Assembly: GCA_019084435.1 (NCBI GenBank)
Contig: JAHRFV010000294.1
Location: 1-22,912, forward strand
Origin: Dethiosulfatibacter sp.
GTDB taxonomy: Bacteria > Bacillota_A > Clostridia > Tissierellales > Dethiosulfatibacteraceae
Direction: 5' to 3'
Length of the DNA stretch: 22,912 bases
The notes beneath the pieces are model-generated. The model made no database searches. It had not been told where the DNA came from and saw only the letters and a program-made list of their open reading frames with translations. The translations under genes and the position numbers were made by a program. Below, one piece after another: positions 7,810 through 15,299 of the stretch; the stretch's first letter is position 1, and each line of letters opens with the position of its first letter.

Positions 7810-8997
7810 TTAGACTATTTTTTTAAATTTTAATTCGCTGATAGTTTCTTTGCTGAAACCAAATCCAGATAAGACTTCGTCAGTGTTTTCCCCTAGCAAA
7901 GGAGCGCTTTCATTAAGAATTGCAGGTGTCTCACTAAGTGCTATTGGCAAAGTAGGTATCTTGACTTTTCCAACTTCCTTGTCATTCATTTCGGTTAAAA
8001 AACCGTTATCTACAATATGAGGATGATCAACAATACTTGGAACATCAAGAACCTCTCCACTTGGAATTCCAACTTCTCTGCATAGTCTCTCAATATCGTA
8101 TTTAGAACAGGTTAACAAGTACTCTGCCAATATTGGTCTGAGATTATGAAGATAATCCTTGCATCTTCCTTCGTTTTCATAATAAACAGGGTGTTCAATC
8201 AATTCAGGCATATTGATAACATGTTTGCATAGATTTTGCCATTGAAGTTCATTAGCAACTCCTATAGCTACAAACCCATCATTTGTTTCAAAGGTATCAT
8301 AAGGAGCACAAGCAGGATCAAAATTTCCTTTTCTAGTTTGAATTTCTTCCAGTAGCGAATAAGCGGCTGAAGCAGCTTCAATTGTTGAGAACAAGGAATC
8401 AAGCAACGAAACATCCACTTTTTGTCCTTCTCCTGTCAGTTGCTTGTTAATTAGCGCCAGCATAATACCCGAAGCGAGATAGCCAGCCGTATAATGTTCT
8501 CCCATAGATGGTCCGGATTTAATCGGTGGTCCACCATACACGCCTGTCATATCCATAGTAACTCCCAAAGCCTGACTCGAACAGCTTGATCCAGGTCTGT
8601 TTTTATATGGACCGGTATGACCAAAATATGATTGCGATGCGTAAATAATTTTTGGATTCAATGATTGTACGTGCTCGTAGCTAAGTCCATTTTTCTCCAT
8701 GAATTCAGCACCTAAACTCTCACAAATGACATCCACTTCTTTTATTAACTTCTTAATAACATCAATTCCTTCTTGCTGATGAATATCAATGGTTATGCTT
8801 TTCTTGCCTCTGTTTAGGTATGCAAAATATAAGCTTTTACCCTCTTTCTGAGGCTGCCAACTTCTGGATTTATCACCAGATGTTGGTTTTTCAACCTTGA
8901 TGACTTCCGCACCAAAATTAGCCAGATACATTGTCGTTAGATTTCCTGAAAGATTTTCAGTCAAATCAAGCACCTTGATTCCTTCAAATGATCTCAT
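7810..8997 (-). CDS. Class III (CaiB/BaiF) CoA-transferase 2, Glu at the catalytic position
   Basis: A 395-residue paralogue of the downstream transferase and the first gene of the operon, 30 bases upstream of it. The fold markers are present (EVIKVEKP, FGHTGPYKNRPG, TGEGQKVDVSLLDSL, LLGENTDEVLSGFGF). Two active-site features differ from its neighbour. The usual AGP near residue 18 is SGN, and the residue aligned with the catalytic Asp is Glu167 in GPSMGEHYT; the codon is clearly GAA. The gap-free alignment through this region makes the substitution credible. It could be an altered transferase, a partner subunit in a hetero-oligomer, or inactive. GGAGG precedes the ATG, and a sigma-54 promoter lies about 85-100 bases upstream. 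Confidence 0.9.
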   Translation of the reverse strand: MRSFEGIKVLDLTENLSGNLTTMYLANFGAEVIKVEKPTSGDKSRSWQPQKEGKSLYFAYLNRGKKSITIDIHQQEGIDVIKKLIKEVDVICESLGAEFMEKNGLSYEHVQSLNPKIIYASQSYFGHTGPYKNRPGSSCSSQALGVTMDMTGVYGGPPIKSGPSMGEHYTAGYLASGIMLALINKQLTGEGQKVDVSLLDSLFSTIEAASAAYSLLEEIQTRKGNFDPACAPYDTFETNDGFVAIGVANELQWQNLCKHVINMPELIEHPVYYENEGRCKDYLHNLRPILAEYLLTCSKYDIERLCREVGIPSGEVLDVPSIVDHPHIVDNGFLTEMNDKEVGKVKIPTLPIALSETPAILNESAPLLGENTDEVLSGFGFSKETISELKFKKIV

Positions 8998-9080
8998 ATA
9001 AAACTACCTCCTACGATGATTATGATATCTAATCGTGTTTTTTGTTAACTTTTTAACCAATAAATGAGTTACACTTAATA

Positions 9081-9098
9081 TAGCAATTACCATGCCAA
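9081..9098 (-). promoter_or_regulatory. Sigma-54 promoter of the CoA-transferase/transporter operon
   Basis: The minus strand reads TTGGCATGGTAATTGCTA. The invariant GG and GC are exactly ten bases apart, with TGGCA and TTGCT matching the -24/-12 consensus. Transcription would start near 9072, giving a leader of about 75 bases. Confidence 0.85.
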
Positions 9099-9144
9099 TT
9101 GTTAAATCATAATAAATAACAATCATCTATAGCTGTTTCCTTCG

Positions 9145-9202
9145 AGCAAAAACAAAAAAATCATCTCAAAATGCCTATTTTTCAACATTCCAAGATGATT
9201 TT
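9145..9202 (-). terminator. Strong rho-independent terminator, minus strand
   Basis: AAAATCATCT (minus strand, left arm) pairs with AGATGATTTT around a 26-base loop that can pair further inside, and TTTTTTTGTTTTT follows. It lies about 425 bases downstream of the second regulator gene and just upstream of the sigma-54 promoter, so it would keep regulator read-through out of the operon. Confidence 0.75.
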
Positions 9203-9624
9203 CTTTTTATTATTCATACCTATTGACATTTGAATTCGGGCAAACGTTTTGACGATAACCATAACGTTTTATTCAATTATGAATAATTTTATATTTTCAA
9301 TCTGTGAAAACCTTTGCCTGCAGTCAATAGTGTGACATGCGATCGATTTATTCATTTTAGAATAATTATTCTAAAATGAATAATATTATTGATCATTCCA
9401 GTCAGGTTTTCAGAAAAATAAATCACTCTGATATAAAATTATCCATATATTCTGATTTTTCTTTTGGAGTGGACAACAGTACTGCACTCATTTATCCCAA
9501 ACAAAACAATGGCAGCTATCTAAATCTATCTGAGCTGTATCTGAAGGGGTCACGACCGACGATACCATCTATTCATATCCATACTTTGAAACCTTTCCAA
9601 TTGCTATGCGGGTGATGCGTTTAT
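9203..9624. other. 420-bp gene-free region with repeated TTATTCA motifs
   Basis: I see no convincing gene here. A 79-codon plus-strand frame (9376-9615) lacks a ribosome-binding site and resembles nothing I know. The region holds a 36-bp perfect palindrome, a second dyad TTATTCAATTATGAATAA (about 9270-9287), another TTATTCA near 9206-9214, and two copies of AACGTTTT (9243-9250 and 9263-9270). Since it is upstream of a sigma-54 promoter, it is the natural place for activator binding sites. It is also the 3' untranslated part of any regulator transcript that runs to the terminator at 9145-9202. Confidence 0.5.
9348..9383. repeat. 36-bp perfect palindrome
   Basis: The 18 bases 9348-9365 (TTATTCATTTTAGAATAA) are the exact reverse complement of 9366-9383, with no spacer. 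A spacerless dyad suits a dimeric DNA-binding protein better than an RNA hairpin. It sits about 250-285 bases upstream of the sigma-54 promoter of the transferase operon. Confidence 0.9.
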
Positions 9625-11064
9625 TTAGTTATTTTTACATATATTATATTCCTGCATTTTTCTATACAGCATACTTCTGTGGATACCAAGCTCTTTAGCT
9701 GCTTCTCCGATTTGCCACTTGCAGCTATTTAAAACTCTCTTGATGTAAACTTTTTCCGCTTCTTTTACAAATGCTTTCAAATCACCAGTAAATTCTGTGT
9801 TGAAATCATTCGTAACGCTTGTATTGCTTAGACCATTTCTAAGTAAATTAGATTGATCTAGCTTAATATTTTCCGAAATGAAAAACTCCTCTTCATTGGA
9901 TAGTATATAGAATCGTTCGACGATATTTTTTAACTCTCTAATATTTCCTGGCCAATTATAATTCAACATTTTTTCTATCAGACTCTCAGAAAGTATTTTG
10001 CTTGAATCATATTCACTGTTGATCTGATCTATGAAATATTGGGCCAGCGGTACAATATCTTCCTTTCGTTCTCTAAGGGGAGGAATGGTAACCGGTATTA
10101 CATTCAGACGATAATAGAGATCTTTTCTGAATCTATTGTCATTTACCCTTTCCTCAAGATTTTTATTAGTAGCCGCAATTATTCTAACATCAGTTTGAAT
10201 AGGGTTGGTACTGCCAAGTCTTTGTATAACGCCAGATTCTAAAACCCTTAAGAATTTTGTTTGGATATTCATTGTCATTTCTGCTATTTCATCCAAAAAT
10301 AGGGTTCCCTTATCTGCCATTTCAAAAAAACCCGGCTTGCTTTTTATAGCTCCTGTAAATGCACCCTTCTCAAATCCGAAAAATTCTGACTCCATCAGTT
10401 CTTTCGGTATAGCCGAACAATTGACAGGTATGAATGGCTCCCTTGACCTTAAACTATTATCATGAATAAACCTGGATACAACCTCTTTACCTGTTCCCGA
10501 TTCTCCGGTTAAAAGTACGGTACTGTTCATTTTACTCACTTTAGACAAGTATTTGAGAAGTCTTCTCATTTGAATGCTTTCTGCTATAACCTTATTCGAG
10601 TTTGTATTAAGGCTATTCATATAATGAATAGCTGATTTATATCGCTTGACATGACATTTTTGCTTCTCTAATTCCTTTGCATATTGATCAATGACACTTT
10701 CCATTCTAACATTTGTCACGGTCATCTTAACTTTTTGATTCTCATCCAACATAGGTGTTGATGTGGATACAACCGTATTACCATTATGAAGATTTACAAT
10801 ACCAGTTTGCTGAACTCCTGTTTCGATGGCTTTCAAAATGACAGAGTTGTCATACAAGCCCCTTCTCACTAAATCTCTTACATTTTTCCCAAGCAGCTCT
10901 TCTGATTTTACGTTCAAAATGATTGAAACTGCTTTGTTGTTAAATATTAGATTACCTTCATGATCAGAGATCATTAATCCATCATACGAGTTGTTGAATA
11001 TATGGACTAACTCGTCATAAGTAATCGTCGACTTGGATATCAAGGGTTTGATTTCATTTTTCAT
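9625..11064 (-). CDS. PAS-domain sigma-54-dependent transcriptional activator
   Basis: A 479-residue enhancer-binding protein. A PAS-like domain (about 20-122) is followed by a short charged, probably coiled-coil linker (124-145). The AAA+ domain (about 160-400) carries Walker A GESGTGKE (187-194), GAFTGA (234-239) and Walker B LFLDE (255-259). A Fis-type helix-turn-helix forms the end (IGEAAKELGIHRSMLYRKMQEY). It differs from the other regulator in its DNA-binding end. It sits between the transferase/transporter operon and the hydroxyacid/BKACE operon, so either or both could be targets. It has its own sigma-70-type promoter. No receiver domain is present, so control is probably by a ligand at the PAS domain. 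Confidence 0.94.
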   Translation of the reverse strand: MKNEIKPLISKSTITYDELVHIFNNSYDGLMISDHEGNLIFNNKAVSIILNVKSEELLGKNVRDLVRRGLYDNSVILKAIETGVQQTGIVNLHNGNTVVSTSTPMLDENQKVKMTVTNVRMESVIDQYAKELEKQKCHVKRYKSAIHYMNSLNTNSNKVIAESIQMRRLLKYLSKVSKMNSTVLLTGESGTGKEVVSRFIHDNSLRSREPFIPVNCSAIPKELMESEFFGFEKGAFTGAIKSKPGFFEMADKGTLFLDEIAEMTMNIQTKFLRVLESGVIQRLGSTNPIQTDVRIIAATNKNLEERVNDNRFRKDLYYRLNVIPVTIPPLRERKEDIVPLAQYFIDQINSEYDSSKILSESLIEKMLNYNWPGNIRELKNIVERFYILSNEEEFFISENIKLDQSNLLRNGLSNTSVTNDFNTEFTGDLKAFVKEAEKVYIKRVLNSCKWQIGEAAKELGIHRSMLYRKMQEYNICKNN

Positions 11065-11162
11065 TCTTTTTCACTGCCTTTATCTAATATTGCTTAAAAG
11101 ATGAAAGATCCATTGTCATTTTGATCATTGTTTCACATTATGTAAATTATTCTTGTGTAATC

Positions 11163-11191
11163 ATTATAAATGTTTTAATTCAAATGTTCAA
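11163..11191 (-). promoter_or_regulatory. Sigma-70 promoter of the second activator gene
   Basis: On the minus strand TTGAAC (11186-11191) and TATAAT (11163-11168) are separated by exactly 17 bases. The predicted start lies about 92 bases before the ATG. The leader contains no obvious riboswitch. Confidence 0.7.
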
Positions 11192-11311
11192 GGTAGGTCA
11201 AAAATCTCATAATGATACAGATTAGAGCACTCAAATCAAAAGGGACTGCTTCTTTTGTTTTTGTCTGTCAAATCTGTCAATTAGCTGCTTATTGACTTTC
11301 TAATTTTGTAA

Positions 11312-12334
11312 TCATGAAAAGACATTTAAGTCAAAGAAATTAATGTTTGACCAGTCAGGTTTCAACTCTCCATCTTGTATTTTTGTAACAATTTGAACAA
11401 CTTTTTCATTAAATGGTGTTGGTATGCCAAACTTTAATCCATATTCTACAATCTTGCCGTTGATCTCATTGATTTCTGTTTTCCGACCTTTTGAAATATC
11501 CTGAAGCATACTGGCTATCAGTTTCCTGTGCAAGGCAATCCGATTGCTGAAGTAGGCGTGCAGGGCTTCCAATTCTGATTTTGTGCTGAAAGAGATTGTT
11601 TCAACATTTGGGAGAAATCCATGAATCGCTACAGGAGTAATGCCAGCGGCTGACATGACTTTTGCTCCCTCCAGGGCGATATTTGCCTCACAGGTATAGG
11701 ATCTCATATCATCGGCTACCTCGCCAAATGTTGCGCCTAGCACAGTCGACATGCCGCTTGATGTCGCATTCATTATTACCTTGGACCATTTGGTGCCGAT
11801 CAGGTTGTCGCTAATAGTCACCTTGCCGGCGAGTTCAAGTATGCTTGCTACTATTTTCACTCTTTCGGTTATTGATCCATTAAGCTCTCCGATGATAACT
11901 GACATACCGGAAACATCAGAAGTCAGTTCAGAAACGCCGGGTTCAATAAACGTTGCCCCCCATCCGACAGAACCACCAATAACGTGCTCTGCTCCGATTT
12001 TTTCGCAAACGAAGTCTTCAGGTATTCCATTCTGTAGTGTTACGACTATAGTGGTGTCTTTAATATTTGCCAAGATGCTTTCTAAAGCATCATTCATATG
12101 CATATGCTTGGTGGTAAAGAAAATCAAATCGAAAGTACCATCAAGATCTTTTGCAAGAGATGCATTTACAGGTATGACGTCATTGATTCCACCTATGATT
12201 TTTGCACCTTTTGCATTCAATGCGTCAACATGTTCTTTATAGGAATCAATCAACACGACATCCTGTTGATTTTTTGAAAGCAATGCACCTAGAATTGTAC
12301 CGATTGAACCGGAACCCAATATTGCAATTCTCAT
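11312..12334 (-). CDS. PanE/ApbA-family 2-dehydropantoate reductase-like dehydrogenase A
   Basis: A 340-residue NAD(P)-dependent dehydrogenase with the ketopantoate reductase fold. The nucleotide-binding GSGSIG (7-12) follows MRIAIL. The catalytic Lys of the family fits K185 in KWSKVIMNA, with N189 behind it. The C-terminal domain ends with EINEINGKIVEYGLKFGIPTPFNEK (summarised: EINGK and PTPFNEK), as in PanE. The start follows its paralogues (MRIA); ATG and GTG codons upstream at 12346-12341 are also possible. True PanE makes pantoate, but three copies beside BKACE genes and no panB/panC argue for another substrate, perhaps oxidation of a hydroxy acid to the keto acid that BKACE cleaves. It starts 16 bases after BKACE-1. 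This copy is the most distant of the three. Confidence 0.85.
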   Translation of the reverse strand: MRIAILGSGSIGTILGALLSKNQQDVVLIDSYKEHVDALNAKGAKIIGGINDVIPVNASLAKDLDGTFDLIFFTTKHMHMNDALESILANIKDTTIVVTLQNGIPEDFVCEKIGAEHVIGGSVGWGATFIEPGVSELTSDVSGMSVIIGELNGSITERVKIVASILELAGKVTISDNLIGTKWSKVIMNATSSGMSTVLGATFGEVADDMRSYTCEANIALEGAKVMSAAGITPVAIHGFLPNVETISFSTKSELEALHAYFSNRIALHRKLIASMLQDISKGRKTEINEINGKIVEYGLKFGIPTPFNEKVVQIVTKIQDGELKPDWSNINFFDLNVFS

Positions 12335-12350
12335 CAGATTCACCATCCTT

Positions 12351-13184
12351 CTATTTTTTTTCTTTGAGTTTCAGTATTTCTCTTGCTTCATCTGGTGTTG
12401 CGGGAAGCTTATTAAACTCTTTGACAATCCTAACTGCTCTCTCCACCATTTCCGCATTAGACTTGGCGAGCACCCCTTTGCTCATATATACATTATCCTC
12501 CAACCCAACTCTGATATTGCCACCTAGTGCCAAAGCCGCAAACATGACATCCAAATGACCCTGCCCACCAATCCCAAAAGCGGACCAGTTTGAATTAGCT
12601 GGGATAGATTCAAGTAAGAATAAAAGTGCTTTGGCTGTTGCAGGCATGCCACCCGGGGCACCCAGAACAAATTGGAAATAAGGAGGATCCTCTATCAAGC
12701 CTTTTTTCATCAGATGTTTGGCATTATCAATCATACCGGTGTCAAAAATCTCGATCTCAGGCTTCACTCCCACTTCAATCATTTTCTGTGAAGCAACATT
12801 TAGAAACTCAGGAGAGTTTTCAAACACAACTGAATACGCCCAGTTCATTGTTCCGGCATCAAGGGAGGCCAATTCAGGCTTTAGTTCGTAGAATGGTCTA
12901 ACTCTATCAGCGATTGAAGTATTGAAGCAGGCGGAGGTCAGATTTATGACAACATCACACTGTTTTCTAATACTCTCTGTTATGTATTTAAATCTGTCAA
13001 AATTCATTGTGTTGGTCTCGTCATCCTCACGAACATGCAAGTGCACAACTGCAGCGCCTGCCCTGTAAGCATCTACAGCTTGCTGTACAATTTCATCCGG
13101 TAGAATAGGCACGTAAGGGGTATGCTCTCGCTTGGTGACGCCTCCAACTATTGCGCAACTTATAATAACTTTATTCTCTAACAT
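12351..13184 (-). CDS. Beta-keto acid cleavage enzyme (BKACE/Kce family) 1
   Basis: A 277-residue member of the DUF849/BKACE family, zinc enzymes that condense a beta-keto acid with acetyl-CoA to give acetoacetate and a new acyl-CoA. Metal ligands fit H48 and H50 in VVHLHVR, with the paired E229-D230 in RVGLEDN. GGxxGxMPAT-like and APGGMPAT segments and the C-terminal TPDEAREIL motif are typical. Known family substrates include 3-keto-5-aminohexanoate, dehydrocarnitine and beta-ketoadipate. The neighbouring carnitine-dehydrogenase-like gene, whose stop codon overlaps this gene's ribosome-binding site (TAGGAGG), makes a dehydrocarnitine-like substrate attractive, but that is inference. Length is that of the founding enzyme. 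Confidence 0.92.
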   Translation of the reverse strand: MLENKVIISCAIVGGVTKREHTPYVPILPDEIVQQAVDAYRAGAAVVHLHVREDDETNTMNFDRFKYITESIRKQCDVVINLTSACFNTSIADRVRPFYELKPELASLDAGTMNWAYSVVFENSPEFLNVASQKMIEVGVKPEIEIFDTGMIDNAKHLMKKGLIEDPPYFQFVLGAPGGMPATAKALLFLLESIPANSNWSAFGIGGQGHLDVMFAALALGGNIRVGLEDNVYMSKGVLAKSNAEMVERAVRIVKEFNKLPATPDEAREILKLKEKK

Positions 13185-13197
13185 AACCTAATCCCTC

Positions 13198-14166
13198 CTA
13201 TAATTTATTATGAAGCTTAAGCAGGCTGATTAGCATATCATCTCTGAATTTTACTATTTCTTCATTTGTATTTCCACTGTAAGGATCTCTATTTGCCATT
13301 GCCTCAACTATACCCTTTTGAGCTATATCAGGCCACTCTGGTGGTATTTTCTCCCATTTTGCAACATCCGGCAACCACAGAGCGAATGCTGGTATGGCAA
13401 GATTCTCCATCATACCTTTGATACCCTTTTCGCCACCACCAAGATGGAAAATCATGTTGGGACCCATAATACCGTATCTGAGTCCTGGTCCAAAAAGACA
13501 GGCTTTATCAGCATCTTCTACACTGCAAACACCTTTTAAAACCAAATCAACGATTTCTCGATATAGAACAGCCTGTAACCTGTTTGCAATGAAACCCAAA
13601 GCTTCCTTTTGCAATACAATTGGCTCTTTGCCATTTTTCTTGTAAAAGCTATAAGCTAATTCAACAACTTCCTGGCTGGTTTTTTCGCCCTTTGACATCT
13701 CAACCAGAGGAATCAAATGTGGTGGGTTATATGGATGGGCTCCGAGGCATCGTTCCGGATGCTCTGCATATTTGGCTATTTCTGTAATCAACAAACCCGA
13801 GGTACTACTGGCAATGATTGTAGACTCGTCAGTGAATTTTTCGATGTCTTTGAGAACACTCTGCTTGATCCCATAGTTTTCCGGTCCTGATTCCTGAATG
13901 AAATGGGCATCACGGACAGCTGTTTCCAGGTCGGTTGTGTAATGTGCATGAGCAACCATTTCTTCCGCATCTGCATTGGTAATGATATTTTTGTCAATGA
14001 AAATAGACAGATTGTTGATGATTCTTTTTTTAGAAAGTTCCAGCAATTCATCTTTTATGTCATAGAGTATCACATCATAACCATTCATCAAAAAGCTGGT
14101 TGCCCAGCCGGAACCAATCAAACCTGAACCAATACAGGCTACTTTTTTTATATCTTTCAATTCCAT
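13198..14166 (-). CDS. 3-hydroxyacyl-CoA dehydrogenase-fold enzyme, L-carnitine/L-gulonate dehydrogenase-like
   Basis: A 322-residue NAD-dependent dehydrogenase. The Rossmann motif GSGLIGSGW lies at 13-21, an active-site Ser in SSTSGL and the catalytic His in GAHPYNPPHLIPLVE. The PYNPPHLIPLVE form and the later GPGLRYGIMGP...HLGGG segment are what I recall from L-carnitine dehydrogenases and lambda-crystallin/L-gulonate dehydrogenases, rather than from 3-hydroxybutyryl-CoA dehydrogenases (which have FFNP). Oxidation of free L-carnitine to 3-dehydrocarnitine is therefore a reasonable guess. The start is ATG 14166, eight bases after GGAGG; an ATG six bases earlier is too close. First gene of the operon with BKACE-1 and PanE-like A. 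Confidence 0.85.
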   Translation of the reverse strand: MELKDIKKVACIGSGLIGSGWATSFLMNGYDVILYDIKDELLELSKKRIINNLSIFIDKNIITNADAEEMVAHAHYTTDLETAVRDAHFIQESGPENYGIKQSVLKDIEKFTDESTIIASSTSGLLITEIAKYAEHPERCLGAHPYNPPHLIPLVEMSKGEKTSQEVVELAYSFYKKNGKEPIVLQKEALGFIANRLQAVLYREIVDLVLKGVCSVEDADKACLFGPGLRYGIMGPNMIFHLGGGEKGIKGMMENLAIPAFALWLPDVAKWEKIPPEWPDIAQKGIVEAMANRDPYSGNTNEEIVKFRDDMLISLLKLHNKL

Positions 14167-14226
14167 TTTCATTACCTCCTTTTATCCTGTTTAGCATAAC
14201 TAACATTCAATTTCAATGCATTCCAC

Positions 14227-14255
14227 ATTAAATTAAATAACTTATAACTTTACAA
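14227..14255 (-). promoter_or_regulatory. Candidate sigma-70 promoter of the dehydrogenase/BKACE-1 operon
   Basis: On the minus strand TTGTAA (14250-14255) and TTTAAT (14227-14232) are 17 bases apart, about 55 bases before the start codon. No GG-N10-GC sigma-54 match was found in this spacer. Confidence 0.4.
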
Positions 14256-14291
14256 TAATAAGCTTCATATACAGTCACTTGTAATGAAAAT

Positions 14292-14329
14292 AATGAGTGA
14301 AAGTGATGGATTAAACACTTTCACTCATT
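14292..14329 (-). terminator. 14-bp hairpin between the two dehydrogenase operons
   Basis: AATGAGTGAAAGTG (14292-14305) is perfectly complementary to CACTTTCACTCATT (14316-14329), with a 10-base loop. It starts 15 bases past the stop of the upstream dehydrogenase. The following minus-strand bases, ATTTTCATT, are only moderately U-rich, so termination may be partial. Confidence 0.65.
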
Positions 14330-14344
14330 GAATGTTGTATTCCC

Positions 14345-15280
14345 TTATTGCTTGATCTGATCCATAAACTTCAACTGCTTAACTAGTTTTTTATCTCTTT
14401 TTAGCATGATGTCATCAAGACCTTGCCCTGAATATTCATAAAATCCTTTACCGTTTTTTGCGCCGTATTCTCCTTTTTCAACCTTCGCCACCAGTGACTT
14501 AAATGGTTCTCTACTTGAATCAATAAACTGTACCAAATACTTAGATACCGTGTTCCAGACATCTAAACCACCTAGGTCAGCTATTTCTATAGCTCCGCTG
14601 ATTGATAACCTGAATCCTGGACCAGCGGTAATAGCTTTGTCGATATCCTGTGCCGATGCGACCTGTTGATCCAATAGTGAGAATACCTCCCTTGCCATTG
14701 CTATCTGAATTCTATTAGCAACCAGACCAGGCAATTCCTTATTAACTAGTATAGTCTCTTTGCCGCATTCCTCATAAAATGACTTAACGCTTTCATATGT
14801 ATCGTCCGAAGTTTCGCTATGCTTCAACAATTCGACCAATGGAATGATATGAGCTGGATTGAAAAAATGCGTCAATATAACCTTGTCTTTACGTTTGACG
14901 TCTCTGACAATCTCAGACAACCTAAGACTCGATGTATTACTTGCTAAAATGGTATGAGGTCCGCACAGTTCATCAAGCTCCTTGAACAGCTTTTGTTTGA
15001 TTTCTAGGTTTTCTATGATGGTTTCAATAATGAACTCACAATCTTTTAGGTCTTTATTTTCTGTGCTAAAAGTTATATTGCGCAAAACCTCTTCTTTAGA
15101 AATTTTCAGCATACCCTCTTCCACAAAAATATCGAGGTTATGACTCATTTTTTCCAGTGCTCTGTTCAATATATCTTCAGTCAAGTCCACTATCGTAACA
15201 TTTACACCTGCTTTGGCATATGCCAACGCTATCCCATGACCCATGGTTCCAGCACCGACCACACCTACATTTCTAAACAT
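14345..15280 (-). CDS. 3-hydroxyacyl-CoA dehydrogenase (3-hydroxybutyryl-CoA type)
   Basis: A 311-residue NAD-dependent dehydrogenase. It has GAGTMGHGIA near residue 8, SNTSSL with the active-site Ser, and THFFNPAHIIPLVE with the catalytic His. The glutamate and asparagine of the family follow (PLVE, LVANRIQ). The C-terminal part holds GPGFRLSISGAIEIADLGGLD (written by its ends GPGFRL and ADLGGLD) and GAKNGKGFYEY, both typical of 3-hydroxybutyryl-CoA dehydrogenases. It would interconvert acetoacetyl-CoA and 3-hydroxybutyryl-CoA, or a related pair. I chose ATG 15280, eight bases after GAGGAGG, over the earlier in-frame starts. It follows PanE-like B by 19 bases and ends the permease operon. 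Confidence 0.88.
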   Translation of the reverse strand: MFRNVGVVGAGTMGHGIALAYAKAGVNVTIVDLTEDILNRALEKMSHNLDIFVEEGMLKISKEEVLRNITFSTENKDLKDCEFIIETIIENLEIKQKLFKELDELCGPHTILASNTSSLRLSEIVRDVKRKDKVILTHFFNPAHIIPLVELLKHSETSDDTYESVKSFYEECGKETILVNKELPGLVANRIQIAMAREVFSLLDQQVASAQDIDKAITAGPGFRLSISGAIEIADLGGLDVWNTVSKYLVQFIDSSREPFKSLVAKVEKGEYGAKNGKGFYEYSGQGLDDIMLKRDKKLVKQLKFMDQIKQ

Positions 15281-15299
15281 CAACATCCCCTCCTCTAAC

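Noticed and set aside
9239..9252. Possible CcpA (cre) site GGCAAACGTTTTGA
   Set aside because: Two mismatches to the cre consensus at informative positions, and no tie to a mapped promoter; too weak to annotate.
9376..9615. 79-codon plus-strand frame in the 420-bp spacer
   Set aside because: No ribosome-binding site, begins inside the 36-bp palindrome, composition and sequence look non-coding, and no recognisable motif.
11237..11257. CAAAAG/CTTTTG hairpin after PanE-like A as a terminator
   Set aside because: Only six base pairs, and the T-rich side faces the plus strand, where no gene ends.
11312..12334. Pantothenate biosynthesis role for the PanE-like genes
   Set aside because: Three copies sit among beta-keto acid catabolism genes and no panB, panC or panD is nearby, so the fold name should not be read as the function.
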